Source: Accumulibacter sp. (GTDB lineage: Bacteria; Pseudomonadota; Gammaproteobacteria; Burkholderiales; Rhodocyclaceae). From it: a DNA stretch of 11,086 nt. The number at the start of each line of letters is the position of its first letter. Positions within the stretch are counted from its first letter, which is position 1. The position numbers were made by a program, and so were the translations under genes. The notes under the pieces are model-generated. The model was not told where the DNA came from. It saw only the letters and a list, made by a program, of their open reading frames with translations, and did no database searches. Positions 1 to 7,818 of this stretch are shown one piece after another. The stretch spans positions 1 to 11,086 of the forward strand of contig JAITAJ010000162.1 in the NCBI GenBank assembly GCA_031284185.1, written 5' to 3'.

Positions 1-7
1 GCTCGGG

Positions 8-169
8 TTCAGAGGACAGAACCTGGAGAAGACAGAAGACAGATTGGCTTGGGCGCTTCGCGCCGGAATGAGGAAAGGAAAACCGAGCGCTTGGTTTTTC
101 GTTATCACTCCGGCGCGAAGCGCCCAAACTGATCTGTCTTCTGTCTTCTCTAGCACGCTGTCCTCTGAA
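8..169. repeat. Long imperfect inverted repeat (fold-back element) next to the glgA stop codon
   Basis: Three pairs of arms nest around one centre: 8-19 with 158-169 (12 bp, perfect), 26-44 with 132-150 (19 bp, perfect) and 49-67 with 109-127 (19 bp, perfect). Short unpaired patches (4-7 bases per side) separate them. The 41-base apex contains a further palindrome, 79-88 with 89-98 (10 pairs including one G-T wobble). The last base of the outer arm, 169, directly precedes the glgA stop codon at 170-172 (minus strand). The ends read TTCAGAGGACAG and CTGTCCTCTGAA. The segment 51-100 is homologous to the 64-base units at 10703-11022, and 134-150 is identical to 11007-11023. As RNA it would form a very stable hairpin at the end of the glg operon transcript, so it may act as a terminator or as 3' protection; that is inference. 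It has no coding potential and no transposase. Confidence 0.9.
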
Positions 170-1612
170 TCACAGCCCTCTGTAAAGCTGCTCGTAGTTG
201 GCGGCTGAGTCGTCCCACGAGAAATCCTGCCGCATCGCCTTTCGCTGGATTTTTTCCCAGGCCGAACCATTGTTGCGATAAAACTCGCAAGCCTCGCGGA
301 TTCGTGCTCCGAGCGCATGACGCGACGCTTCGCCGAAAACGAAACCCGTCGCCCTGTCCTGCGCAAGAGTTTCGTCGTTGATGTCGACAACCGTGTCGGC
401 CAGCCCGCCGACATGACGAACCAAGGGCAAAGTCCCATAGTGCAGGGCATAAAGCTGTGTCAGACCACAAGGCTCGAAACGCGACGGGACCAGGAGGATG
501 TCCGCCCCCGCCATGAAGCGATGCGACATCGATTCGTCATACCCGATGCAGACCGCCACATTACCGGGATTGACCGAGGCCGCATAACGAAAACCGGCTT
601 CGAGGTCTCCATCACCCGTTCCCAGCACGACCAGCTGCGCCTCTTGTTGCAGCAATTCCGGTAATGCCGCCAGGAGCAAGTCCATTCCTTTTTGCGAAGT
701 CAGGCGGCTGACCACGGCGAAGAGCGGCCCGCGCGCTTCCGTCGACAAACCGAATTCCATCTGCAATGCCCGTTTGCACGCCTTCTTTCCCGCAAGATCG
801 TCGGCCGAGTACGGTTCGAGGATATTCGCGTCGCCCGGATTCCACACCGCATAATCGACGCCATTGAGAATCCCCGACAAGTCCCCCGCGCGATCCCGCA
901 TCACTCCATCGAGTCCGTAACCAAATTCCGGCGTACAGATTTCCCGCGCGTAATTCGGGCTTACCGTCGTGATCTTGCTCGCGTAAACCAGCCCCGCCTT
1001 CATGAAGGAAATATTACCGTGGAATTCGACTCCATGCGGGTTCAGCCTGCGCATTGACAAACCGAGGTCATAATTGCAATCCATCGGAAAAATACCGCGG
1101 AACGCGAGATTGTGAATGGTGAAGACGGTGGGCACCCTCAGTCCCGGATTCTGCGTGATATAGACAGGCGTCAGGCCGGTATGCCAATCGTGCGCATGAA
1201 CGACGTCCGGTATCCATTCCGGGTCGAGTTCCCCCGAGGCCAGATGCGCCGCCATCCAGCCGAGCAGCCCGAAACGCCGGTGGTTGTCGCTCCAGTCGTG
1301 TCCGTCGGGACCGATATAGGGATTGCCTTTCCGGCGGAAAAGGAAGGGCGCGTCGATGACGTAGGCCGGCAGCCTGCTGTCCGGCAGTCGGCCAGCGCAC
1401 AGCGTCACGGATGCCGCGCCGAAAACCGGCCCGATCCGCATGAGGGGACGCAGATCGGCGATTCCGTCAAGCATGGCCGGAAAACCCGGCAGCAGCACGC
1501 GAACATCGAGGCCACGCCTGGCCAGGGCGGGCGGCAACGAACCAACTACGTCGGCCAGACCGCCGGTTTTGACCAGGGGGAAAATTTCGGAAGCGGCGTG
1601 AAGTATACGCAT
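170..1612 (-). CDS. glgA: Glycogen synthase (ADP-glucose type, GT5 family)
   Basis: This enzyme transfers glucose from ADP-glucose to the non-reducing end of alpha-1,4-glucan in the cytoplasm. The 480-residue protein matches the bacterial GlgA length (about 477). The N-terminal motif KTGGLADVVG, with the ADP-glucose-binding Lys15, is intact. HAHDWHT is at 139-145. The GT-B C-terminal domain shows SRLTSQKG at 302-309 and the nucleotide-sugar motif FEPCGLTQLYAL at 379-390. The start at 1612 fits because MRILHAASEIFP is the family's usual N-terminus. Notably, no Shine-Dalgarno sequence is visible in the 27 bases between the glgC stop and this ATG, so translation may be coupled to glgC. It is the last gene of pgi-pgm-glgC-glgA, and its stop codon abuts the fold-back repeat. 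The product call is secure. Confidence 0.98.
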   Translation of the reverse strand: MRILHAASEIFPLVKTGGLADVVGSLPPALARRGLDVRVLLPGFPAMLDGIADLRPLMRIGPVFGAASVTLCAGRLPDSRLPAYVIDAPFLFRRKGNPYIGPDGHDWSDNHRRFGLLGWMAAHLASGELDPEWIPDVVHAHDWHTGLTPVYITQNPGLRVPTVFTIHNLAFRGIFPMDCNYDLGLSMRRLNPHGVEFHGNISFMKAGLVYASKITTVSPNYAREICTPEFGYGLDGVMRDRAGDLSGILNGVDYAVWNPGDANILEPYSADDLAGKKACKRALQMEFGLSTEARGPLFAVVSRLTSQKGMDLLLAALPELLQQEAQLVVLGTGDGDLEAGFRYAASVNPGNVAVCIGYDESMSHRFMAGADILLVPSRFEPCGLTQLYALHYGTLPLVRHVGGLADTVVDINDETLAQDRATGFVFGEASRHALGARIREACEFYRNNGSAWEKIQRKAMRQDFSWDDSAANYEQLYRGL

Positions 1613-1639
1613 GGGGTCAGAAGGATGTCGGTTTCAGAG

Positions 1640-2911
1640 TCAGCGCAGCCGCTCCAGCATCTGCCGCGTCACCAGGATCACTCCGTTGTCGGTTCGGCGA
1701 AAACGGCGCGCATCCGCGTCGGCATCCTCGCCGATGACCATGTCCGGCGGAATGGAGACGCCGTGGTCGATGATACATCGGTTCAGGCGCGCGCCCCGGC
1801 CAATCATCACCTCGGGCAACAGGACGGACCAGTTGATCTTGGAGTAGGAGTGTACGCGGCACGAAGAAAAAAGCAGCGAACGATTCAATTCGCCCGAAAT
1901 GATACAACCCCCCGAGACCGTCGACTCGATGGCGACGCCGTGACGATCGATCTGGTTGTGTACGAATTTGGCGGGAGGGAGTTGCTGCTGGTAAGTCCAT
2001 ACCGGCCAGCTACGGTCGTACAGGTTCAGCGCCGGGTCGGTCGCGGTCAGGTCGATGTTGGCTTCCCAGTACGAGTCGATCGTTCCGGCATCGCGCCAGT
2101 AATTTTCCTTGTCCGGTCCCTCTTCCGGCGCATGCACGCAACTGCGGACGAACGAATGCGCGCAGGCGACGCCGTTTCGCACCGCTTGCGGGATGATGTC
2201 CTTGCCGAAGTCGTGACTGGACGCCGAATCGCTGATGTCGCGCGTCAGCTCGCTGTAGAGGTATTCCGCATTGAAGATGTAAATTCCCATGCTGCACAGC
2301 GAACTGTCCGGTTTTCCGGGCATCGGAGGCGGATCGGCGGGCTTCTCCACGAAATCGGTGATCCGGTTGGTGCCGTCGACCGCCATCACGCCGAATCCCT
2401 TGGCATCCTGCCGCGGAACCTCGATGCAGGCGACCGTGCATTCCGCGCCGCTTTCGACGTGATCGACCAGCATCGCCGCATAGTTCATCTTATATACGTG
2501 GTCACCGGCCAGAATCAGCACATACTTCGGCGACGGACGATACGTCTCGAAAATGTCGATGTTCTGATATACCGCGTCGGCCGTGCCACGGTACCAGGAT
2601 TCCTCGTCTACGCGCTGCTGGGCCGGCAGCAGGTCGATGAATTCGTTGTCTTCGCCGCGCAGGAAGCCCCAGCCGCGCTGGATGTGGCGCAACAGGCTGT
2701 GGGACTTGTACTGCGTGACGACCCCGATACGCCGGATGCCGGAATTGACACAGTTGGACATGGCAAAGTCGATGATCCGATATTTGCCACCGAAATAGAC
2801 GGCTGGTTTCGCGCGGCGATCGGTCAGTTCGTACAATCGGCTTCCCCGTCCTCCGGCCAGAAGCAGCGCCACCGTTCTACCCGGTAATTGAAAAGTTCTT
2901 TTTTCTGTCAT
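1640..2911 (-). CDS. glgC: Glucose-1-phosphate adenylyltransferase (ADP-glucose pyrophosphorylase)
   Basis: This enzyme makes ADP-glucose from glucose-1-phosphate and ATP, usually the controlled step of bacterial glycogen synthesis. The 423-residue protein has the nucleotidyltransferase loop LLLAGGRGSRL (16-26), then RAKPAV with Lys35. Lys35 aligns with the E. coli Lys39 that binds the activator fructose-1,6-bisphosphate. Next come WYRGTADAVYQN (106-117), LILAGDHVYKMNY (132-144) and the sugar-phosphate site FVEKP (187-191). The C-terminal part is the left-handed beta-helix domain (SGGCIISG, then LLPEVMIG). Conservation of the activator region suggests FBP-type allostery, although this is inferred only from similarity. 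The ATG at 2909-2911 is preceded by GAGGAG at a 9-base spacing, read on the minus strand. It lies 63 bases downstream of pgm and 27 bases upstream of glgA. Confidence 0.98.
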   Translation of the reverse strand: MTEKRTFQLPGRTVALLLAGGRGSRLYELTDRRAKPAVYFGGKYRIIDFAMSNCVNSGIRRIGVVTQYKSHSLLRHIQRGWGFLRGEDNEFIDLLPAQQRVDEESWYRGTADAVYQNIDIFETYRPSPKYVLILAGDHVYKMNYAAMLVDHVESGAECTVACIEVPRQDAKGFGVMAVDGTNRITDFVEKPADPPPMPGKPDSSLCSMGIYIFNAEYLYSELTRDISDSASSHDFGKDIIPQAVRNGVACAHSFVRSCVHAPEEGPDKENYWRDAGTIDSYWEANIDLTATDPALNLYDRSWPVWTYQQQLPPAKFVHNQIDRHGVAIESTVSGGCIISGELNRSLLFSSCRVHSYSKINWSVLLPEVMIGRGARLNRCIIDHGVSIPPDMVIGEDADADARRFRRTDNGVILVTRQMLERLR

Positions 2912-2974
2912 TTGGCCACGCTCCTCATGATTGCAGATCCCAACTACAACACTTTCTGAACGAAACCATTCCGG

Positions 2975-4612
2975 TCAACTGATGACGTCCGGCGCGCTCC
3001 GGCCCGTGATCGCCGCGATGTCGGCAATCTTTTCCGCCAGATCCACCAGGGGAGCCAATGCCGTCTGCGTCGGGACGTCGTGCAACGCCGCGTCCGCTAC
3101 GTAGCGTTCGAGGTAAACACGCAGCGTCGCGCCTTCGGTGCCCGTTCCCGACAGCCTGAAAACCACGCGCGATCCGCCTTGCAGCAGTATGCGAATCCCC
3201 TGCTTTTCGCTGCGCGAGCCATCGACGGGATCGGTATAGGCAAAATCACCGGCGGCCTCGATACGCATACCGGAAACATCCAGCCCCGGCAGCCCCGACA
3301 ACTTGCCACGCAACTCAGCGAACAGCCTGTCCGCCTTTGCCGTTTCGATGCCTTCGTAGTCATGCCGGGAATAAACATTACGGCCGAATTTCCGCCAGTG
3401 TTCGCGCACGATCCGCGCCACCGGCTCATTGCGCGCGGCCAGGATGTTCAACCAGAAAAGCACGGCCCACAGACCATCCTTTTCCCGCACGTGATTGGAA
3501 CCCGTCCCCGCGCTCTCCTCGCCGCACAAGGTGACCTTGCCCGCATCCAGCAGATTGCCGAAAAACTTCCATCCCGTCGGCGTCTCGAAACAGGGAATGC
3601 CGAGCGAGGCGGCCACGCGGTCGACCGCGCAACTCGTCGGCATCGAACGCGCCACGCCCGAGAGGCCCCCGGAATACGCCGGAACGCAGCCGTGGTTGGC
3701 GGCGAGTATGGCCAGGCTGTCGCTCGGGCTGACGATGAAGTCGCGGCCGACGACCATGTTGCGGTCGCCGTCGCCGTCCGAGGCGGCGCCGAAACTCAAG
3801 CCCGAATGCGGGTCGGCGAGCGATGCCACCAGATCGGCGGCATGGACGGGATTCGGATCGGGATGAAGCCCTCCGAAATCGGGCAGCGGGGTGGCATTGA
3901 CCACCGTCCCGGCCGGCGCGCCGAGACGCCTCTCGAAAATCTCTTTGGCATACGGTCCGGTCACCGCGTTCATCGCGTCGAAACGCATACGGAATTCAGG
4001 CCGCGCGAAGAGCGCCGCGATCTTCTCGAAATCGAACAGCGTTTCCTGCAACTCGGCATAATCGGCAACCGGATCGATGACCTGCACGAGCATGTCGCCG
4101 ATCGCCGTTTCGCCAGGCGCGCCAAGATCGACGTCCGGCGCGTCAAAGTACCTGTAAACGCCGATTGACCGGGTGCGCTGATACACCGCTTCGGTGAAAG
4201 TCTCGTTGGCCGGCCCGCCGTTGGCAAGGTTGTACTTGATCCCGAAATCGCCGTCGGGCCCGCCGGGATTGTGGCTCGCGGAAAGGATGATGCCGCCGAA
4301 CGCCGCGTGCTTGCGGATCACCGCGCTCGCTGCCGGCGTGGAAAGGATTCCGCCCTGCCCGACCATGACCTTGCCGAATCCGGCGGCAGCGGCCATGCGC
4401 AGGATGATCTGGATCGCCGTGTCGTTGAAGTGGCGGCCGTCACCGCCGAGCACCAGCGTTTTTTTCTCCTGCCCGGACAGAGTGTCGAAGATCGATTGGA
4501 CGAAATTCTCCAGATAGCCCGGCTGGGAGAATACCTTGACCTTTTTGCGCAGCCCGGATGTTCCCGGTTTTTGCTCCGCGAAAGGCGTGGTGGAAACGGT
4601 TGCGACAGTCAT
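2975..4612 (-). CDS. pgm: Phosphoglucomutase, alpha-D-glucose specific (PGM1-like type)
   Basis: It interconverts glucose-6-phosphate and glucose-1-phosphate in the cytoplasm, supplying GlgC with substrate. The 545-residue protein has all four signatures of the alpha-D-phosphohexomutase superfamily. These are the phosphoserine loop SASHNPGG (111-118, catalytic Ser113), the metal loop DGDGDR (279-284), the sugar loop CGEESAGTGSNHVREKDG (363-380) and the phosphate-binding loop RLSGTGTEG (486-494). The REKDGLWAVL context and the short N-terminus (GTSGLRKKV) resemble the eukaryote-like PGM1/ExoC branch rather than the longer enterobacterial Pgm or the PMM/PGM type; this is judged from memory of the families. 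A purine-rich GGGGGA lies 8 bases before the ATG at 4610-4612. It sits 62 bases after pgi and 63 bases before glgC, consistent with one transcript. It is complete, with no missing key residue. Confidence 0.96.
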   Translation of the reverse strand: MTVATVSTTPFAEQKPGTSGLRKKVKVFSQPGYLENFVQSIFDTLSGQEKKTLVLGGDGRHFNDTAIQIILRMAAAAGFGKVMVGQGGILSTPAASAVIRKHAAFGGIILSASHNPGGPDGDFGIKYNLANGGPANETFTEAVYQRTRSIGVYRYFDAPDVDLGAPGETAIGDMLVQVIDPVADYAELQETLFDFEKIAALFARPEFRMRFDAMNAVTGPYAKEIFERRLGAPAGTVVNATPLPDFGGLHPDPNPVHAADLVASLADPHSGLSFGAASDGDGDRNMVVGRDFIVSPSDSLAILAANHGCVPAYSGGLSGVARSMPTSCAVDRVAASLGIPCFETPTGWKFFGNLLDAGKVTLCGEESAGTGSNHVREKDGLWAVLFWLNILAARNEPVARIVREHWRKFGRNVYSRHDYEGIETAKADRLFAELRGKLSGLPGLDVSGMRIEAAGDFAYTDPVDGSRSEKQGIRILLQGGSRVVFRLSGTGTEGATLRVYLERYVADAALHDVPTQTALAPLVDLAEKIADIAAITGRSAPDVIS

Positions 4613-4674
4613 TCGGACATTCCCCCATTCATGTGTTCATGTGGCGCCCCTCCCGCATGGCGGACACGGGCGGC

Positions 4675-6312
4675 TCAGGATTGCTTGCGGCAATATGCCA
4701 GCAAGGCTCGCGTGGACGGATCGAAGGCCGAGGCCAGCGACGGGTCGGCGAAGGCGGGAAGTATCCGGCCGGCCACGGCCTTGCCGAGTTCCACGCCCCA
4801 TTGATCGAAGGAATTGATGCCCCAGATCAGGCCCTCTACGAACACCTTGTGCTCGTAGAGCGCGATCAGCGATCCCATCGTCGCGGGCGAGAGGCTCTTC
4901 AGGAGCAGGGTCGACGACGGCTGGTTGCCCGCGAAGACGCGATGCGGCAACAGTTTGGCGATCTGTTCCGGAGGCACCCGCTCCTTCTCCATGCTTTCCC
5001 GCACTTCGTTCTCGGTCTTGCCGAACGCGAGCGCGGAACTCTGCGCGAAACAGTTCGACAGCAAGGCTTCCTGATGGCCCGGCAACGGATAATCGGAACG
5101 GATCGACGCGATGAAGTCACAGGGAACCAGGCGTCCGCCCTGATGCAGAAGCTGAAAGAAGGCATGCTGGCCGTTGTTGCCAAGTTCTCCCCAGACGACC
5201 GGGCAGGTCTCGCCGCGCACGGGGCCGCCCGCGATGCCGACCGATTTGCCGTTGCTCTCCATTTCGAGCTGTTGCAGAAACGACGGAAAATACTTGAGCG
5301 ATTCGTTGTAGGGCAGGACGGCGTGGGTCGCCGCGCCCAGGAAATTGACGTTCCAGATGCCGATCAGCCCCATGAGCACCGGCAGATTCTGCGCCAGCGG
5401 CGCGGTCCGGAAGTGCTCGTCCATGCGCTCGGCGCCGCGCAGCAGTTCATCGAAGGCATGCGGCCCGATGGCGATCATCAGCGAGAGTCCGACCGCCGAC
5501 CACAACGAATAGCGCCCGCCGACCCAATCCCAGATCGGAAACACGCGCTCCGGCGCGATGCCGAACATGGCCGCGCGTTCGGGCTTGCTGGAAACCGCGG
5601 CGAAATGCCTGGCGAGATCGACTTCCTCGCCGAGATTGGCCCTCAGCCAGTCACGCGCCGTCTCGGCGTTGAGCATGGTTTCCTGTGTGGTGAAGGTCTT
5701 GCTGACGACGATGAACAGCGTCGTCCGCGGATCGAGCGTCTGCAACAGGGGGGCCAGCTGGGCGCCGTCGAGATTCGACACATAATGCACGGAGAGCGCC
5801 GGGTGCGCGATCGAGCGCAGGGCCTGGTTTACCATCTTCGGCCCCAGGTCGGAACCGCCGATGCCGATGTTTACCACGTCGCGGATCGCCATGCCCTCGT
5901 GCCCCGGCGCTTCTCCCGCGCGCAGGAGTTCGGCGAACCGGGCCATCCGCGAGCGGGTCGCGAGAACCTCCGGCATCACGTCCATGCGCGCGCTCGGAAA
6001 AGGCCCCGAGGAACGCCGCAAGGCCGTATGCAGGACGGAACGGTCTTCGCTGACGTTGATGCGATCACCGTCGAACATGCGCCGGATTCCTTCAGGAACC
6101 GAAGACGCTTCAGCCAGCTCGACCAAGAGGTCCAGCGTCTCGCGGGTCAGGCGTTGTTTGGAGAAATCGAAGAGGAGAACGTCTTCAAGGGAAAGACTCA
6201 ACGATGCCGCCCGGCCGGAATCGTCCGCGAATAAATCCCGCAGGTGTTTCATTCCGAGTTTTTGCTGATGGGCCGTCAAGGCCGCATACGCATGCGAGGC
6301 TGTATTCGTCAT
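4675..6312 (-). CDS. pgi: Glucose-6-phosphate isomerase
   Basis: It interconverts fructose-6-phosphate and glucose-6-phosphate. From the ATG at 6310-6312 the protein has 545 residues, against about 549 in E. coli. Both family signatures are present: VGGRYSLWSAVG (264-275) and GINSFDQWGVELGK (498-511). Catalytic residues are in place: Glu351 in MESNGK, His383 in NNGQHAF and Lys511 in the second signature. The phosphate-binding stretch VSKTFTTQET (203-212) is also present. The start is ambiguous, because an in-frame ATG at 6345 would add 11 residues and also has a GGAG about 7 bases upstream. I prefer 6312 because GGAGA lies 8 bases before it, the shorter length fits the family, and the extra codons are not the GC-ending ones the gene favours. 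It is the first gene of the glycogen operon and divergent from gap. Confidence 0.96.
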   Translation of the reverse strand: MTNTASHAYAALTAHQQKLGMKHLRDLFADDSGRAASLSLSLEDVLLFDFSKQRLTRETLDLLVELAEASSVPEGIRRMFDGDRINVSEDRSVLHTALRRSSGPFPSARMDVMPEVLATRSRMARFAELLRAGEAPGHEGMAIRDVVNIGIGGSDLGPKMVNQALRSIAHPALSVHYVSNLDGAQLAPLLQTLDPRTTLFIVVSKTFTTQETMLNAETARDWLRANLGEEVDLARHFAAVSSKPERAAMFGIAPERVFPIWDWVGGRYSLWSAVGLSLMIAIGPHAFDELLRGAERMDEHFRTAPLAQNLPVLMGLIGIWNVNFLGAATHAVLPYNESLKYFPSFLQQLEMESNGKSVGIAGGPVRGETCPVVWGELGNNGQHAFFQLLHQGGRLVPCDFIASIRSDYPLPGHQEALLSNCFAQSSALAFGKTENEVRESMEKERVPPEQIAKLLPHRVFAGNQPSSTLLLKSLSPATMGSLIALYEHKVFVEGLIWGINSFDQWGVELGKAVAGRILPAFADPSLASAFDPSTRALLAYCRKQS

Positions 6313-6320
6313 ACTGGCAA

Positions 6321-6325
6321 TCTCC
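6321..6325 (-). promoter_or_regulatory. Ribosome binding site favouring the inner pgi start
   Basis: On the minus strand this reads GGAGA, 8 bases before the ATG at 6310-6312. It supports the 545-residue form of Pgi. The competing ATG at 6345 also has a GGAG at a workable distance, so the choice is not certain. Confidence 0.5.
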
Positions 6326-6448
6326 GATGAATTGTTCTTCGGCATGAGACCACTCCGGACCCTCCGCCCATCGTCCGAAAAGCGCGGCAGGCAACGAACC
6401 CGAGCTTATTTTATGCCCAATGCCCACCGTTCCGCGATACTTGAAGCA

Positions 6449-6460
6449 CAAAAATTTTTG
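6449..6460. promoter_or_regulatory. AT-rich perfect palindrome upstream of pgi
   Basis: CAAAAATTTTTG is a perfect 12-base palindrome about 137 bases upstream of the pgi start and 36 bases upstream of the TAAAAT hexamer on the minus strand. It contains an A-tract/T-tract junction, which can bend DNA or serve as an UP-like or regulator site. Its function is not established by sequence alone. Confidence 0.3.
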
Positions 6461-6532
6461 CGACAGAATTCTTCGGATCAAACCCCTGCCCCGCGATTTC
6501 AGGACGAGAATGCGGATCAGAGGCCGTCCGGC

Positions 6533-6561
6533 TGGAAATTTGTGGTGAATTATTGGATAAT
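6533..6561 (+). promoter_or_regulatory. Candidate sigma70 promoter for gap
   Basis: TGGAAA (6533-6538, 4 of 6 match to TTGACA) is followed after 17 bases by GATAAT (6556-6561, 5 of 6 match to TATAAT). The -10 overlaps a small inverted repeat, ATTAT-TGG-ATAAT (6549-6561), which could be an operator. Transcription would begin near 6568 and leave a leader of about 178 bases. It was picked by eye and competing promoters nearer gap are possible. Confidence 0.3.
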
Positions 6562-6702
6562 GATGCGGTTTCTACGGGTGAGGGGACGCGCGTCGTTGCT
6601 GCCGTGACTGTATTCCCGTTTCCATGACGTTTCTGTAGCCAGAATCAAATCAATCGTGTGTCAGTGCGTTTTTCCACTCATGAAAGGTTCCACGCGAATC
6701 GC

Positions 6703-6728
6703 CACCGGCCTCGGTGTCCGTTTTTTTT
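6703..6728 (+). promoter_or_regulatory. Hairpin and T8 tract in the gap leader
   Basis: CACCG (6703-6707) pairs with CGGTG (6712-6716) around a 4-base loop. After four bases a run of eight T residues follows (6721-6728), only five bases before the gap Shine-Dalgarno. The form resembles a weak intrinsic terminator or attenuator, but the stem is only 5 bp and is not adjacent to the T run, so this is a low-confidence regulatory site. Confidence 0.3.
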
Positions 6729-6732
6729 AACT

Positions 6733-6739
6733 AGGAAGG
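6733..6739 (+). promoter_or_regulatory. Strong ribosome binding site of gap
   Basis: AGGAAGG lies 6 bases before the ATG at 6746. It is the best plus-strand Shine-Dalgarno in the window and fixes the gap start. This fits a highly expressed glycolytic enzyme. Confidence 0.8.
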
Positions 6740-6745
6740 TAAATC

Positions 6746-7747
6746 ATGACTATCAAAGTTGGCATCAATGGTTTCGGTCGCATCGGACGTATGGTCTTCC
6801 GGGCGGCGGCGCAGAATTTCAACGACATCGAGATCGTCGGCATCAACGATCTGCTCGAGCCTGATTACATGGCTTACATGCTCAAATACGATTCCGTACA
6901 GGGCCACTTCAAGGGACAGGTTTCCGTCGAAGGCAACGCGCTGGTCGTCAATGGCCGGAAAATCCGCCTGACCGCCGCCAAGGATCCCGCCGAACTCAAG
7001 TGGAACGAAGTCGGCGCCGAAATCATCGTCGAATCGACCGGCTTGTTCCTGACCAAGGAGACCTGTCAGAAGCACATTGCCGCCGGCGCCAAAAAAGTCA
7101 TCCAGAGCGGTCCGTCGAAGGACGACACCCCGATGTTCGTGTTCGGCGTCAACCACGCCGCCTACGCCGGCGAGGCGATCATCTCCAACGCCTCCTGCAC
7201 GACCAACTGCCTGGCCCCGCTGGCCAAGGTCATCAACGACACCTTCGGCATCAAGCGCGGCCTGATGACTACCGTACATGCCACGACCAACACGCAGAAG
7301 ACCGTCGACGCGCCGTCGAACAAGGACTGGCGCGGCGGGCGCGGCATCCTGGAAAACATCATCCCGTCCTCGACGGGCGCCGCCAAGGCCGTCGGCAAGG
7401 TCATCCCCGAACTGAACAAGAAACTGACCGGCATGTCCCTGCGCGTTCCGACCTCCGTCGTTTCGGTCGTCGACCTGACTTGTGAGTTGAACAAGCCGAC
7501 CAGCTACGAGGAAATCTGCAAGGTCGTGAAGGCGGCTTCGGAAGGCGCCATGAAGGGCGTCCTCGGCTATACCGAAGACAAGGTGGTGTCGACCGATCTC
7601 CGTGGCGAGGTCTGCACTTCCGTGTTCGATGCCGGCGCCGGTATCGCGCTCGATCCGACCTTCGTCAAGCTGGTCGCCTGGTACGACAACGAGTGGGGGT
7701 TCTCCAACAAGGTGCTGGAGATGGTCCGCGTCATGTCCTCCAAGTAA
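6746..7747 (+). CDS. gap: Glyceraldehyde-3-phosphate dehydrogenase, type I (GapA-like)
   Basis: It oxidises glyceraldehyde-3-phosphate with NAD+ and phosphate to 1,3-bisphosphoglycerate, and works in reverse in gluconeogenesis. The 333-residue length is standard. The Rossmann motif NGFGRIGR (8-15) is at the N-terminus, and Asp35 in GINDLLEPDY is the usual residue favouring NAD+. The catalytic motif SNASCTTNCLAPLA (147-160) holds Cys151, and His178 lies in TTVHATTNTQKTVD. The DWRGGRG and NIIPSSTGAAKAVGK segments follow. The sequence is strikingly close to enterobacterial GapA (MTIKVGINGFGRIGR, then DYMAYMLKYDS), as recalled from the family. A strong AGGAAGG ribosome site precedes it. It is divergent from pgi and followed by a strong terminator and then pgk. 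Confidence 0.98.
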   Translation: MTIKVGINGFGRIGRMVFRAAAQNFNDIEIVGINDLLEPDYMAYMLKYDSVQGHFKGQVSVEGNALVVNGRKIRLTAAKDPAELKWNEVGAEIIVESTGLFLTKETCQKHIAAGAKKVIQSGPSKDDTPMFVFGVNHAAYAGEAIISNASCTTNCLAPLAKVINDTFGIKRGLMTTVHATTNTQKTVDAPSNKDWRGGRGILENIIPSSTGAAKAVGKVIPELNKKLTGMSLRVPTSVVSVVDLTCELNKPTSYEEICKVVKAASEGAMKGVLGYTEDKVVSTDLRGEVCTSVFDAGAGIALDPTFVKLVAWYDNEWGFSNKVLEMVRVMSSK

Positions 7748-7760
7748 CGACTCGAATGAA

Positions 7761-7785
7761 AGGGTGCCGCAAGGCGCCCTTTTTT
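7761..7785 (+). terminator. Intrinsic terminator between gap and pgk
   Basis: The stem AGGGTGCC (7761-7768) pairs with GGCGCCCT (7773-7780), with one T-G wobble, around a GCAA tetraloop. Six T residues follow at 7780-7785. It begins 13 bases after the gap stop codon and ends 33 bases before the pgk ATG. It should reduce read-through, making gap expression exceed pgk unless pgk has its own promoter inside or upstream. Confidence 0.85.
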
Positions 7786-7818
7786 GTCTTTTCAATTTCC
7801 GAACGAGAGAGTTTTTCC

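Larger units (their letters stand above)
6313..6745. promoter_or_regulatory. Divergent control region between pgi and gap
   Basis: This 433-base stretch has no supported gene. It must carry the promoter for the minus-strand pgi-pgm-glgC-glgA operon and that for plus-strand gap. It is more AT-rich than the flanking genes. Visible elements are a TAAAAT minus-strand -10-like hexamer (6408-6413, no convincing -35), the palindrome CAAAAATTTTTG at 6449-6460, and two copies of CGGATCA (6474-6480 and 6513-6519). There is also a plus-strand promoter candidate at 6533-6561 and a hairpin plus eight T residues at 6703-6728. I recognised no Cra- or HexR-type operator, but the reading was by eye. Confidence 0.6.

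Noticed and set aside
1112..2887. A 591-codon plus-strand open frame antisense to glgA and glgC
   Set aside because: It is a complement-strand shadow of two well-conserved genes in GC-rich DNA. Its product is Arg/His/Asp/Gln-rich with no recognisable domain, and it runs across the operon spacer.
4558..6234. A 558-codon plus-strand open frame antisense to pgm and pgi
   Set aside because: It has the same shadow composition and no recognisable motif, and the opposite strand encodes intact catalytic residues throughout.
6185..6481. A 98-codon minus-strand frame overlapping the pgi start out of frame
   Set aside because: It has no homology, overlaps the strongly supported pgi N-terminus, and its codon use is unlike the real genes here.
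6731..7795. A 354-codon minus-strand open frame opposite gap
   Set aside because: It is a mirror of the gap codon pattern (Gly/Asp/Val-rich), starts in the terminator region and has no family resemblance.
7693..7818. N-terminal extension of pgk by 42 codons
   Set aside because: It would overlap the end of gap and translate through the intrinsic terminator. PGK homologues start at the MTFKRLTDLD equivalent.
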